Of a stretch of DNA of 64,000 bases, positions 1-12,400 are shown piece after piece. The number at the start of each line of letters is the position of its first letter. Positions within the stretch are counted from its first letter, which is position 1. The stretch lies in contig NC_064034.1 in the NCBI RefSeq assembly GCF_932526225.1, positions 4,140,001 to 4,204,000 of the forward strand, in the 5' to 3' direction. The position numbers and the translations under genes were made by a program. The notes beneath the pieces were generated by a model. That model saw nothing but the letters and a program-made list of their open reading frames with translations. It was not told the origin of the DNA and did no database searches. Origin of the DNA: Nematostella vectensis (Eukaryota > Cnidaria > Anthozoa > Actiniaria > Edwardsiidae).

Positions 1-422
1 TTACCCTACGAGAAACGTGAAATTGTCCATTTTATCGTCCGTGAAACGTGATTTAACTATTTTTTGGCGGCTGGGAATGCCATTTTGCCTTGTTTCGGAT
101 CAAATTACGTGTCTTCTATAAAATGCCTTGATGATGTCTTCCAAAAATGTCGACTGACGTTAGCACCGCCTGCGCGGGAAATGAATTTAATTGGCTTCCC
201 AGAGGATAAGGGCTGGATCCAGATGGAAAAGGGTGCATTCCGTCTGGATCTCGGACTCGCTGATTCCCGTAATTCCTTTATCTGTAAAGTTGGGGTCAAA
301 TGTAGCGTATGAGCAGGTAAAACGCAACACATGATGTGACTTGGGGTGAGTATCTATGCTGTAGGCAAGTGCACTCTATCGCATGCCTTTTCTCAATAAT
401 TCACTAACCCGGCCAATTCCAG

Positions 423-3400
423 CTCCCGCCAAAATCAAGTCCAGTCCACCGGCAACTGTACAGTACAAAGAGGGAGAGGTGAAAAAGCTAGTATGTAAAG
501 CGACCGGCAAGCCGAACCCGTGGGTCATCTGGTACAAGGATGGGAAAGAGGTTATGAAGCGGAAAAAGCGCGCCGAGATTGCTTTCGACCCGGTCACCGA
601 CGCTGATATGGCGTCTTATAAATGCGTGGCGCAAAATAGCGGCGGGAAAGAAGAGCGAGTGACCAATGTTACGGTCATGTGTAAGTATGGCCACAATTGT
701 TATAATAACTGAATTAAAACCAGAATCTTTCTATTAATAAGATGATACAGGACGGTCGGAACGGTACAAAGCCATTGCGTACACTCACAAGACGGGCCCA
801 TACTCTTACGACTCGCCCACCACAAGTCCTCATAGGGGATTCCCATGACAAGAAGCTCAACGCATATGACTTTTTACGATGCAAAAAGGTTCTTTCTACA
901 GCGGAAAGGTTCTTACTACAGCGTCTTTTCTAACGGACTAGTAAATTCTTGTCAGGTTTTAGACACTAAAATGCAAACCAAAGTAAATAGTATCTGTAGA
1001 ATAGCGCAAAACGGTGTCCATAGATAGAGCTTTACTGTAACAAGGTTTTCCATTATCGGAGAGTTGGCTTTATGTTTGTCACTCACTAATAGTTGCATCC
1101 GTCTGTCGTAGTCAAACCCAAAGAAACCACATTAAGGACCGACGCTAATGGAAACACAGTGAGCGTGGGAAGTACTGTCAGCTTCTTCTGTGCTGCTCGG
1201 GGCTACCCGAAACCCACGTACAAGTTCTACATCAAGGCTCGCGGACAGCCCCCAAGGAGACTGGACTACAGAGATGCAGAGCTCACGGGGCACATCAAGA
1301 ACCTAGGGGTGGTGGACTCTCGGTGGCACGGCACATACATTTGCATACCGAGCAATTCCGTGGGCGAGGGCCCAAGACAGGAACTCCTGCTATATGTCCG
1401 CTGTGAGTATGGCACGGTCACTTGTTTAGATATTGTCAGTTGTTATGGCCCGGCCATGTGTTTTCTGTTTTTGTGCTGTTATGTCCGCTGTGAGTATGGC
1501 ACGGTCACGTGTTTAGATATTGTCAGGTGTTATGGCCCGGCCACGTGTTATCTGTTCTTGTGCTGTTATATCCACTGTAAGTATTATATGGTCACGTGTT
1601 TAGATATCGTCAGCTGATATGGCCCGGCCTCGTGTTTTCTGGTTTTGTGCTGTTTATGTCCGCTGAAAGTATGATATGGTCACGTGTTTATCTTTGTACT
1701 GGCACAGTTACTTGTTAGACTGCTATTGTGCTTGAAGTTATATGAGTTATTAGACATGTGCGTCTGCGATTGAATGTCAAATGCACCATAGGCATGGTCC
1801 TTAGATGTTTGATGTACCAATTGTACCAGTTTCGTTGTACCAAGAGCGATTACGTAAAATATCACGCGGCTTGTTTCACTTTTTGAAAATAACGAGCCAC
1901 TCCCTGGCTTGGGACCGAGAGCCTCGCGGAGTGCCTGGCACTAGCAGATAAAAAAGGAGTAGTCCTCCCTAGGGCTTTTCTCTAATAGAAAGACATAAAA
2001 ATGTGCCCCCAATTTCATATTTCGTCACTAGCATGTCGCTTGCGATTAATTACAAAACTTAATTACACCCTGTGTGGTAGGATTACAAAAAGACATTGTT
2101 TTGACCCAAATCCTAAAGTTGAATCCTACCCAGACGTTAATTGCTTTTATAAACAGTCAATGACCTCTTCTTAATAATGCCTTGTGGTACCCAGCCACTT
2201 CCAATTCATTGGAACCCGGATATTAAACCCGTTTCCCGCTGTTTAAATATTTAGTAAAACGTGTTGTCGTAATTTAGGATGGCTTTTGTCTTTCTAACCT
2301 GACAACAAAGAGCTTCGGGCGGGAAAAGTAAAAAATGATACCCTGGGAACCGCAATGCCCCTGAAACCAGATCCCCAAAGTCGTTAATTGAAATATTACA
2401 AGAACACCTCTGTTAAATTCGTTCTTGAAGTCGTTTTCCGAGCGCATGGCAATAGAGTTGTTTTACACGTAAAGATTCGCATGCTATTTTTTTTTTACAA
2501 CTGATGCGTTTTAGCCTTTCCCTGATTAACGCAAACTCTTTCATGGTGCCACTGTAATAGTCATGTTTAGTGTACACCGACGTCAAATAAAATTGGAAAT
2601 GATTTTCCGTGTTCTATGAATGTAATCCGCTTACAACCTCCAAATAAAAGGACGTTGTAGGACGTCCAGGAGTTTCTAATTAAAGAGACGGATTTAAGCA
2701 TTGAGGCGTTGCCAACGACAGGTCATGTCATCATTTGTGCCTGATAGAAATTACCTTGACATGCGAAAATATATAGAAATTACAGCGAATGTGTTTTATT
2801 GAAAGCTTACCAGCATTTTGGGCGTGACAAATTATATTTCAGCTATCAACATGATGAAAGTTTCAAACTGTTTTGAACATGATTAATGTTTGATATGTTT
2901 TTGTTAGCCTTGAGCATGCGCAGTGTGCTGTGTTTAATCTGTTCACCATAAACCTGCGTTGTACGTTATGATAAAATTTATTGCATTGAACGTGGTTGAA
3001 ACTGTCAGGTTTTTTGAGTATGCGCATTACGGTATGTTGAGACTGCCCGCGTTCTTGAGCATCGTGGTGCGTTGTGTTGAAACTTTTCCCGCGTCTGCAA
3101 TGTGTCTCTTATCCTTTCTTTCCCTTCCAGACCCCCCTCAGATAATTCGTCCACCACGTGACATGAATGTAGACGAGGGCGACCAAAAAACCATAGTGCA
3201 GTGCCAGGCCGACGGGTACCCCAGCCCTCAGATCACGTGGCTCAAGCTGTCGAGGCCAGACCAGATCCTAAGCAAGGGGGAGACGTTCTTTATCACAAGT
3301 GTGACCAGAGAGGATCATGGGTTATACCGCTGCATGGCGCGGAATAACGTTGGGGCAGCCGCCATCAAGGACTTCACAATCAACGTCCGATGTACGTAGA

Positions 3401-6400
3401 ATTATAGCTACCGGTAGGCTGAAAATGTTTGATGCTAAGGGCGGAGTGGGTGTGGGTGGGGGGGGGTGGGGCTTGAATGTTTCTATAGACCGTTTTCACG
3501 ATGTTGCGCCACAGATTGGCGAAACACAGCTGTTCAATAATGCGGACGAAGGAGAATTTTACTCCTCGAAAAAAGCACTTTTTAGCTTCGTCTGTAAACT
3601 TCACTTCGTACGACCTTTTAGATCAGCCGTGGGCCGCCAGTCTGTGGGATTTTGGATGCGCACGCAACATCGCAGGGGCGGCGGAGTGGTCCAATAAGTG
3701 AAGGGGGGGAGGCGAAAGTTGGGGGGAGGGGTGGTTGGTGGTTTCATAGGGGAGGGGTGGTTGGTGGTTTCAGGGGGAGGGGTGGGTGGTGGTTTCAAAT
3801 TCCCAAGAATGCAGGGAATAAAATAGATTTTTATGCACGGGATTTTAAACTTTTCAACAAATTTGTTTTTGGTTGCCTATGTACCGCTTGAAACCCGTTG
3901 GTTTAAAAAAAACGTTCATATGTAAAGAAACATCCGCTCGCGAAAGTGGAGGGGGGAGCTGCCCCCTCCCCCCACTTTCAAAAGTGGGGGGCTGGCGACC
4001 CCCCTGCCACTCCCCTTCCGCGGCCCCTGCACCGTGATAAGACCTATAGGCTGAGCCCCAGGTTTACTGTACCCAACAGCACTGTTCTCGCTGTCTGCAC
4101 GGGTCTCGTATATGGAGGTGGGTCTGGGAGAAACGTTATCATAACAGGTCAATAAACTGACATAACTTCCCTGTCACTGTCTTATCCTCAGATCCCCCGG
4201 TCATCAACACCACAGCCTCTAGCAGGCAAGTTGCCGCCTGGATAGGATACAGAGCTACCCTAGACTGTTATGCTGATGGGAACCCTTTGCCAAAGTACAC
4301 ATGGCGAAATGCTAGCGGTGTGATCGCGGTCTCGGAGACTGGCGGCAAGTTGACTGTTACTGCGCATGACAATAGTGCATTTGGTGATTACACTTGCGAG
4401 GCGTCGAATTCCCGCGGCCGTGACTCGCACACTGTCACACTCATCAAAGTCGGTAAGAGGCAAGAATGTCTACCTTGTAGTGTAGATATTATTTGCGCTT
4501 CTTTTTTACCCATATGTATAGTAAAGTACAATAGCCCGGTATCAAGAACTGGGGCGATTCCAGGCGTTCAATTCTCGGGAAATCAACGCAATCACTGCAG
4601 CAAAAGTGCTCTATTGAAAAAGTTCTTTATAGTGCAAGAGGCTTATAATTCTCGAATAAAACAAGAGAAAAGCTAAACTTGTGAGCCTTAGGGTGGTGTT
4701 ACATTGTATCGTAAAATGTTTTTGACCGTGTAACATGTCGCGCAACACAACTTTCCGCGCATCATTTCACTCAACAACATGTTTTGTGTTTTTTAACCCG
4801 CTTCCAAAACATGCAACACAGAATGACGAATATCTGGAAAGTAATTCCGTGTAACATTTGTTTGGCAGAATGTCAGAATGGATACGATACAATTTATTTG
4901 TTGCATGTTAACCCGTGTGACACCACTTTATGCTCATGTGCTCACCTCTGTTTCCTCTTACAATCTATCCAACCTTGGCTTGTATTGGTATGTATAGTAT
5001 AATCGTGCGCATAGTGGCAGTATCCACATGTTTATCTCACTTTAACGTAATCTCTTTCAGGCAAACCTGGTCCTATCACACTAAACGTGAATGTCCGGAC
5101 GCAGAACTCTCTACACGTTCAGTGGGCCGTTTCGGACACAGGGCAGAGTAAGATCATGCATTTCACACTCAAGTACAAGCTTACCGGACCGAAGACTTCG
5201 TGGGTCACACTGCCGATCCTCCAGGCGAAGATTTCTAAGTATGTGGTGAAGGAATTGGAGCCTTTCACGTCATACACATTGCGACTTACCGCGACCAATG
5301 AGTACTTCACGAGTGAACCTGTAGATGTCACCACTATGACCACGGAAGCAGGTGAGAGAGGGACGCATACAGTCGCGACATATCAGAGCTAGGGGGGGGG
5401 GGGGGGGGGTATAATAGGCGCGAGGATGGCAAACAAGCACAAGAACAAAAATCCAGGGGCGGATCCAGGAAAATTCTGACTTTGTTAAGGAAAAAATGCG
5501 CTGAACACTTTCGCCTCCATTAAATTAACAGAATGAACAGCTCATAAACGTACCAATTCTAAACAGGTGTAATCGGAGGCCATCTGTAAGCGCACAAAAC
5601 CCGCTATCCCTAAGAATTATGTTTTTTACTACAATCCCGTTATTATTCCTTTAATGAAACCATATCAAGAAAATTCAGCCCAAAATTGTCGTTTTTGCCG
5701 AACGCGGTCACTTCCATATAAGGAAACTAATATTTTCCTTATTTGGAAAAACTGTATGATTGTTGATATTTTTTAGGTGAGCGTCCTCCAGGCGCTTCGT
5801 AAACTCTATGACTTTTAATCAGAAGAGAAAAATAGTTACTGTTACCATCTTTAGTCAGTTGTGAAGGTCTCTGAATAGAAACTAAGATTCCTCGGTACCA
5901 GACCCCCAAAACGACAATGTTTTGTTCATATGCAAATGCAGCAAAAGGCTAATTTGCGAATAAACTGGCATTTGACTGTCATATCTTAATTCACTTTTTT
6001 TTTACCGATATCGAAGATGGGAAGCAAAGTTTCGTGACGGGGGTGACAGCAAGTGGGAGGTAGCGATAAATAGGTGTGGAGGTGTGGAGTCAACAGATCA
6101 TAATCGCTGACGGTGATTTGTTCCCATAGCGTCTTCCGAGCCTCGAGACATCGTCGTTTTCCCAGTCAACAACTCGGCCGTAACCGTCAAATGGCAGGAG
6201 CCGGCCAAAATCAACGCGAAGAGCTTGTCAGGCTACACAGTGCTTTACTGCCGTATTCCCGAGTGCGATGGGTTAGCGTCCGAGGCCACACCACGCGTAT
6301 CTGTCGCTCATAACATCACGACCGCCGTCATTGGCTCGCTCCAGGCCTTCTCAAACTACACTGTCAGAGTCAAGGCATTCAACACTGTGGGCGGAGCGGA

Positions 6401-9400
6401 AAGTAAATCTGTGTTGGTCACCACGGCCATGGCAGGTACGAAAAGGGTATTGTTGATAACTATAATGGGGATTTTGGTGGTGATCATGAGGATAAAAATA
6501 ATTGAGATGATGATTAAAGTGTTGTTGATGTTGGTTATGGCTGTGATTGCAGTAGGTGATTGTGATAGATTATTATTATTATTTTTTATGTTGATGATAT
6601 GCTGTTGTTGTTGATGATAGTGGTGAGGTGGCAGTAGTTGTTGATCATAGCCCTGGTGATGATGGTGATTACGTTCGGTGATGGCTTTATGATTATTATG
6701 ATTATTGTGATGGCTGTAGATAATGGTGTAGATAACATCGTTATTCGTGATTTTGAAGGTCACTCCAAAAGTTTATCATTCCATAGAGAATCTGTATCTA
6801 AATAAAGAGTCTTTTTCTCTCCCCAGCCCCTTCCGTGCCAGAACTGCTAAAAGTCAACACTTCTGGATTTGAGGTTCGCTTGAGATGGAACCGTCCGCGC
6901 ATGCTCAATGGCGAGATCACCATGTTTCGTGTTAGATTCCAGTGGAAGCTTTTAAATGACGGCTCCTACTCCGAGGAAGAACTCTTAATCCCCGCGGATG
7001 TCACAGATCGGCGGAGACGGCAACGGCGGAGAGTTAAGCACACGAGGCTTCATTTTAACGTACTACGTCTTCGCCCTCAGCGCGAAATGCTGATCAGCGG
7101 TCTGTATCCATACGCGCAGTACACGATAAGCGTGTGTGAAGGAACTGGAGGGATTAATCGCGGGGTGATGTGGGGTCCTTATAGCGATCGCGTGTCTGTG
7201 GAGATGCCCGAAGGACGTAAGTATTTGTGGGGTGTATAGCGAGTAAAAGGGGGGGGGGGGATGTGTGTGCCAAGAAAAGGTTACAATATGAGAATTATTG
7301 TAGGCGTGGAAACATTTATTTTCAATTGTCCAAATTAAAACATTGTGTTGAAAAATATTGCGTGTGAAAATATCCAAATTTGCCGTACCGGGTACGACGT
7401 GCTGCAATAATGTCACGTTATCGTCACGATACGGTAACGACACGCCACTAGGCACCGGTGACTAGCGATGCGACGACACGCTCACGCCACTGTAGGGTAC
7501 AATAGAGTACAACACGTAACCGTGTCTCGCATTTAAATCTTCGAGTAAACTTTGTCTTGATTACATCGAAAGATGGGTAAGCAAAACGATTTTATCTTGC
7601 TTGTAGCGCCAAGTAGACCCGTGAATTTGGGAGCGTACTCTACGGACTTGGACAGCCTGAGCATCTCATGGGAGCGACCGGACTACCCTAATGGCAAGAT
7701 TCGACAGTATACCATCATGTACTCCAACACCACGGGCCGCAACTACAGCGTCAACATACGAGAGGACCTGAAGAGCGAGGGCTTTAAATACCATTTGAAG
7801 GGGTTAAGGCCGTACAGCCCATACACCATACGGGTAAGGGCTTGAGCCATGCAACACTTACACCATACGGGTAAGGGCTTCGGCCATACAACACTTACAC
7901 CATACGGGTAAGGGCTTGGGCCATACAACACTTACACCATACGGGTAAGGGCTTCCGCCATACAACACTTACACCATACGGGTAAGGGCTTAGGCCATAC
8001 AACACTTACACCATATGGGTAAGGGCTTAGGCCATACAACACTTACACCATATGGGTAAGGGCTTAGGCCATACAACACTTACACCATACGGGTAAGGGC
8101 TTGGGCCATACAACACTTACACCATACGGGTAAGGGCTTGGGCCATACAACACTTACACCATACAGGTAAGGGCTTGGGCCATACAACACTTACACCATA
8201 CGGGTAAGGGCTTGGGCCATACAACACTTACACCATACGGGTAAGGGCTTGGGCCATACAACACTTACACCATACAGGTAAGGGCTTGGGCCATACAACA
8301 CTTACACCATACGGGTAAGGGCTTGGGCCATACAACACTTACACCATACGGGTAAGGGCTTGGGCCATACAACACTTACACCATACGGGTAAGGGCTTAG
8401 GCCATACAACACTTACACCATACGGGTAAGGGCTTGGGCCATACAACACTTACACCATATGGGTAAGGGCTTCCGCCATACAACACTTACACCATACGGG
8501 TAAGGGCTTAGGCCATACAACACTTACACCATACGGGTAAGGGCTTTGGCCATACAACACTTACACCATACGGGTAAGGGCTTGGGCCATACAACACTTA
8601 CACCATACGGGTAAGGGCTTCCGCCATACAACACTTACACCATACGGGTAAGGGCTTAGGCCATACAACACTTACACCATACGGGTAAGGGCTTAGGCCA
8701 TACAACACTTACACCATACTGGTAAGGGCTTAGGCCATACAACACTTGCACCATACGGGTAAGGGCTTGGGCCATACAACACTTACACCATACGGGTAAG
8801 GGCTTGGGCCATACAACACTTACACCATACGGGTAAGGGCTTGGGCCATACAACACTTACACCATACGGGTAAGGGCTTGGGCCATACAACACTTACACC
8901 ATACGGGTAAGGGCTTGGGCCATACAACACTTACACCATACGGGTAAGGGCTTGGGCCATACAACACTTACACCATAGGGGTAAGGGCTTGGGCCATACA
9001 ACACTTACACCATACGGGTAAGGGCTTTGGCCATACAACACTTACACCATACGGGTTAGGGCTTCGGCAATACAACCCATACACGATATGGTTGATGACA
9101 TTGGCCGTAGACCCCATACACGATACAGGTAAAGACATTGGCCGTTCACCCCATACACCACATAGCCGTATCAAGCCTTGAATTATTGGGTGGTAGGGAG
9201 ACGATACAAAAACATTAAGAAAACAATTGGGGGCACAGCCACGCCCCTACTAGTCATTTTCTTATAACCATACGGGTAAGGACATTAACTGTACACCCCA
9301 TACACGATACAGGTAAGGGAGGGTAAGAGAATTGGCCATAGACCCATACCCGATACAAGTAAGGGAATTAGCCATACCTACCAGATACTTAGACAATACC

Positions 9401-12400
9401 CCAACCACACCTTGGGCTATCTGAATTGTTATTTGAGGTAGCAAAATTGGAATAAAGAGGCCTAATGCTCCAAACGAAATATGTGGCACATCGTCAATAT
9501 TTCGTATCTGTTTATTGTTTCGTTATATTTATGTTTTCCAATTCTACACGTCGTGACGTATATTTCATTTTCACGAGACAGCGATAAACTCTGCGGTTTC
9601 AAGACTAACCGCGCTACAAATGAATTTATTGGCAAGCGAACAATTTAGATCGATGACTGAATCAGTCTACAAGGTAAAGAGGAACCCTTTACATTTGGAA
9701 CAAGCTCTTAGGCATTGAGACTAAGACAAGAGAGTAATATAAGTCAGTATGCTTATATCACCTGTGGCATCGCCACTATCAGATGGCAGGCTTGTTGAGT
9801 GCGCCTGGGACTTGTTGCATTGGTAAATGTGACTGTGTTTTGTTTTTCTAATGTTTTTCTTTTCTTTTCAGGTGAGGGCGTACACTCTGTATGCTGGTCC
9901 GTTTAGCGATCCAGTTCACGCTAGCACGGGACTACAAAGTATGTGCAAATTACAAGTACAGTGGAATGCGCGGTAGCGTATTGTTTAATCCGAAACTTCC
10001 ATTATTACTGTTGAATTGTGTTTAAAATTCTTATTTCGGGAGTTATTGGAGCAGCACATAAGTCTGAAGAAATTTAACATTAACAATGTAGGGTCGTGGC
10101 TACGACAGGCACGTGATCTATTAGACAGACGGTCCACTATAAATTTTATATTAATTTAATTAATAAAGATTGTAAGATCAAAATGGCAAATAAGATTCAA
10201 TACTTCTCATTTCTTGATGCTATATGATAACCAAAGGCATGATAATCTTAACCCGAAGTAGCTCCATCAAAGTTAGTGTCAATCAGGAAAGGAAATATAA
10301 CCCAACGATAAATGGCTATTAACGGAATGCTGACGCATGTACTTAACAGGGGTGAATAACAGCATGAATAACTCAACGGCCGAGTTTAACGCAACCAGCG
10401 CTGCCTCGGCGGCGAGCCTTCCCACCGCCGTCACGACTCTCGCACAGAAGCATGAAACAGTGGCTTCTTCCGAGCAGAGGGACTGCCGCGATCCGCCCTG
10501 TCAGTGCTTTTGATTAAACGCATTTAGTCATTGCAGCCATCAAGAATTCCCCAAAGGCCGATTAAGACAGCATGATTTAGTCATTTGCGACCTGCCTACG
10601 ACATGTCTTAGCCTACATTACATACTACGAGTTTCGTAGTCGAGTATAGAGTTGTTAGCCGATTTACACTCTTCGACTCAAGTGGTAGAGGTGTTACGGA
10701 CAAGTCGCATACGACTAAATCGCGCTGCCTAAACCAGTCTCAAGATTTTGTCACTTTGTAAACGAGCCTTGCAATGTTAAAAGTGTGCATTGCGTTAATA
10801 GAAGTATTGCATGACCAAAATGCGGTGTGACTAAAAGGAATTGCGTGACCAAATTGTCTCAACTCATTCTGTCGCATCTTGTTGGGGTCCTGATGGCTGT
10901 AAGTGACGCTAAGAAGTCAGGAGTTTGCCATTTGCAATCTAAACATCGACACAATTTTGACAGCCTAAAAACATAACAGTGTTACGCACCTACATAAAGT
11001 GGTTTTCAAAATCCCGTAAAGTTTAATAGTCAAGCCAGAACAAAAGAGGACACTGACATTACAATGTATTAGTACTCAATAAATTAAAAAGTATTTCACG
11101 GGTTTTTGAAAACCACTCTATAATAATCGCTGAATACTAAATTGCTATTTAAAAGCTAATATAAACACCCAACAAATAAACAACCATTGAATATAAAACA
11201 TCTTATGAAACTCATAAGCAATCCGTTTGCATCTATTAGCAATGCTATCTAAACGCTCAACAAATAGCAAACCATTAAATACCATGGACATGATACTAAG
11301 TTTACTAACCATTACAGTACAACGTTGTCCAACATTGCTTCAGTCACGGTGTTGATACACTGTTGTGCTGATATCTTGGGCGTGCAAGCATTCATTTTCC
11401 ATTGTCAACCAATACCAAGCTCAACATAATGTACAAAATCCACAACATTGTTCAGTCCAACTCTGCGCGTACTTCTTACAAGGGTTTCGATGTTTTTTGT
11501 GTGCTACGCCTTGTCATCATGTTGCTCACTACTTTGTCAACCACACCGCTTTACTCTGGTATCATTCCTCGCCTGTGGACGATACCTGCTCTTTGAAGAA
11601 GTATATTCCTCACACCACCTAACTCCGGATCGTTCCTCGCCTTTAGATGATCACCTGTTCTTTGAGGAAGTATATTCCTCCCCTGTATATGATCAATTGT
11701 TCTTTTCTCGTGTTCTTTTCTCTCACCTGTTCATAAAATGAGTATATTCCCTGCTTATTATTACTATTTGCTGTTGGTTTATCTAAGCCCTTATGTATTC
11801 CTTGCTTCAGGTCCTAACACAGCTGCGCGGGAGAGCGAGATGGATTCCGGCTCGCTGTTCGGTGGAGTGTTTGCCGGTATCATCCTCTTTGCGTTTGTTA
11901 TCATCATCGCTGTCCTATTAGTGAGGTAAGATACTTGGGTAGAAAAGGAGGGGGGGGGAAGATAGGAAAAGAAGGCGAACAGAAGGAGTGGATACTGTTA
12001 TCATCGTTGCTCTCAGCTAGTTGGTATTCTTTCTCTGGTGTTCTGCCCTAGGGAAGGTCCGGTGTAATGAAGGAAAATTCAGGTTGAAGAGACAGGAAAT
12101 GGGGTTAGGTATTAGGAAAACCAGGAGAGACGCTAGATAAAGAGATGGTAAGGAAAGGTGACAAAAAAGGAAGGATTAGTGGAATATGAAAGGATAAAAA
12201 AAAGCGGAGGAGTTGGGATGATGTGCAAAAAGAGGAGGGGCATATGGGTGGGGTAGACGATAACGAAAAGTGATATTTGAAAAGATCAGTAGTCGTCAGA
12301 AGAGATGGAAAATAGCAAGGGAAGAAATCAGGAAGTTGGTAAACAATAGTAAAGACTGGCTAAGATTACCATTATTTGCTGTAGGAACCGGCGCCGTAAA

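Larger units (their letters stand above)
423..4452 (+). other. Ig-domain exons of the receptor phosphatase
   Basis: Four exons (423-680, 1112-1402, 3131-3391, 4192-4452), each one Ig domain with phase 1 at both ends, the usual exon-shuffling arrangement. Each has the B-strand Cys, the Trp core and the YxC motif: [70 protein letters not shown]. The second has a basic insertion around KARGQPPRR that could bind glycans, as suggested for basic patches in LAR Ig domains; that is inference. The fourth contains an NTT glycosylation sequon. Confidence 0.92.
5061..9938 (+). other. FN3-domain exons of the receptor phosphatase
   Basis: Exons 5061-5351, 6130-6435, 6827-7216 and the pair 7607-7833 + 9872-9938 encode four fibronectin type III domains. 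Typical core signatures are SLHVQWAV with [17 protein letters not shown] with [17 protein letters not shown] with [16 protein letters not shown] with YTIRVRAYT. The third is longer than usual because of an insertion near 7008-7035 carrying a run of arginines (RRRRQRRR), a possible proprotein-convertase or heparin site. The fourth is split in its last strand by a phase 0 intron whose donor has been copied into a 37-bp minisatellite. Confidence 0.9.

Noticed and set aside
64-312. 82-codon frame at the left edge
   Set aside because: No Ig or other domain, no splice sites in the phase needed by the exon at 423; overlapping minus frame equally long.
7850-9060. Regularly spaced repeats resembling a CRISPR array
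   Set aside because: Units are contiguous with no unique spacers, and the DNA is an animal intron.
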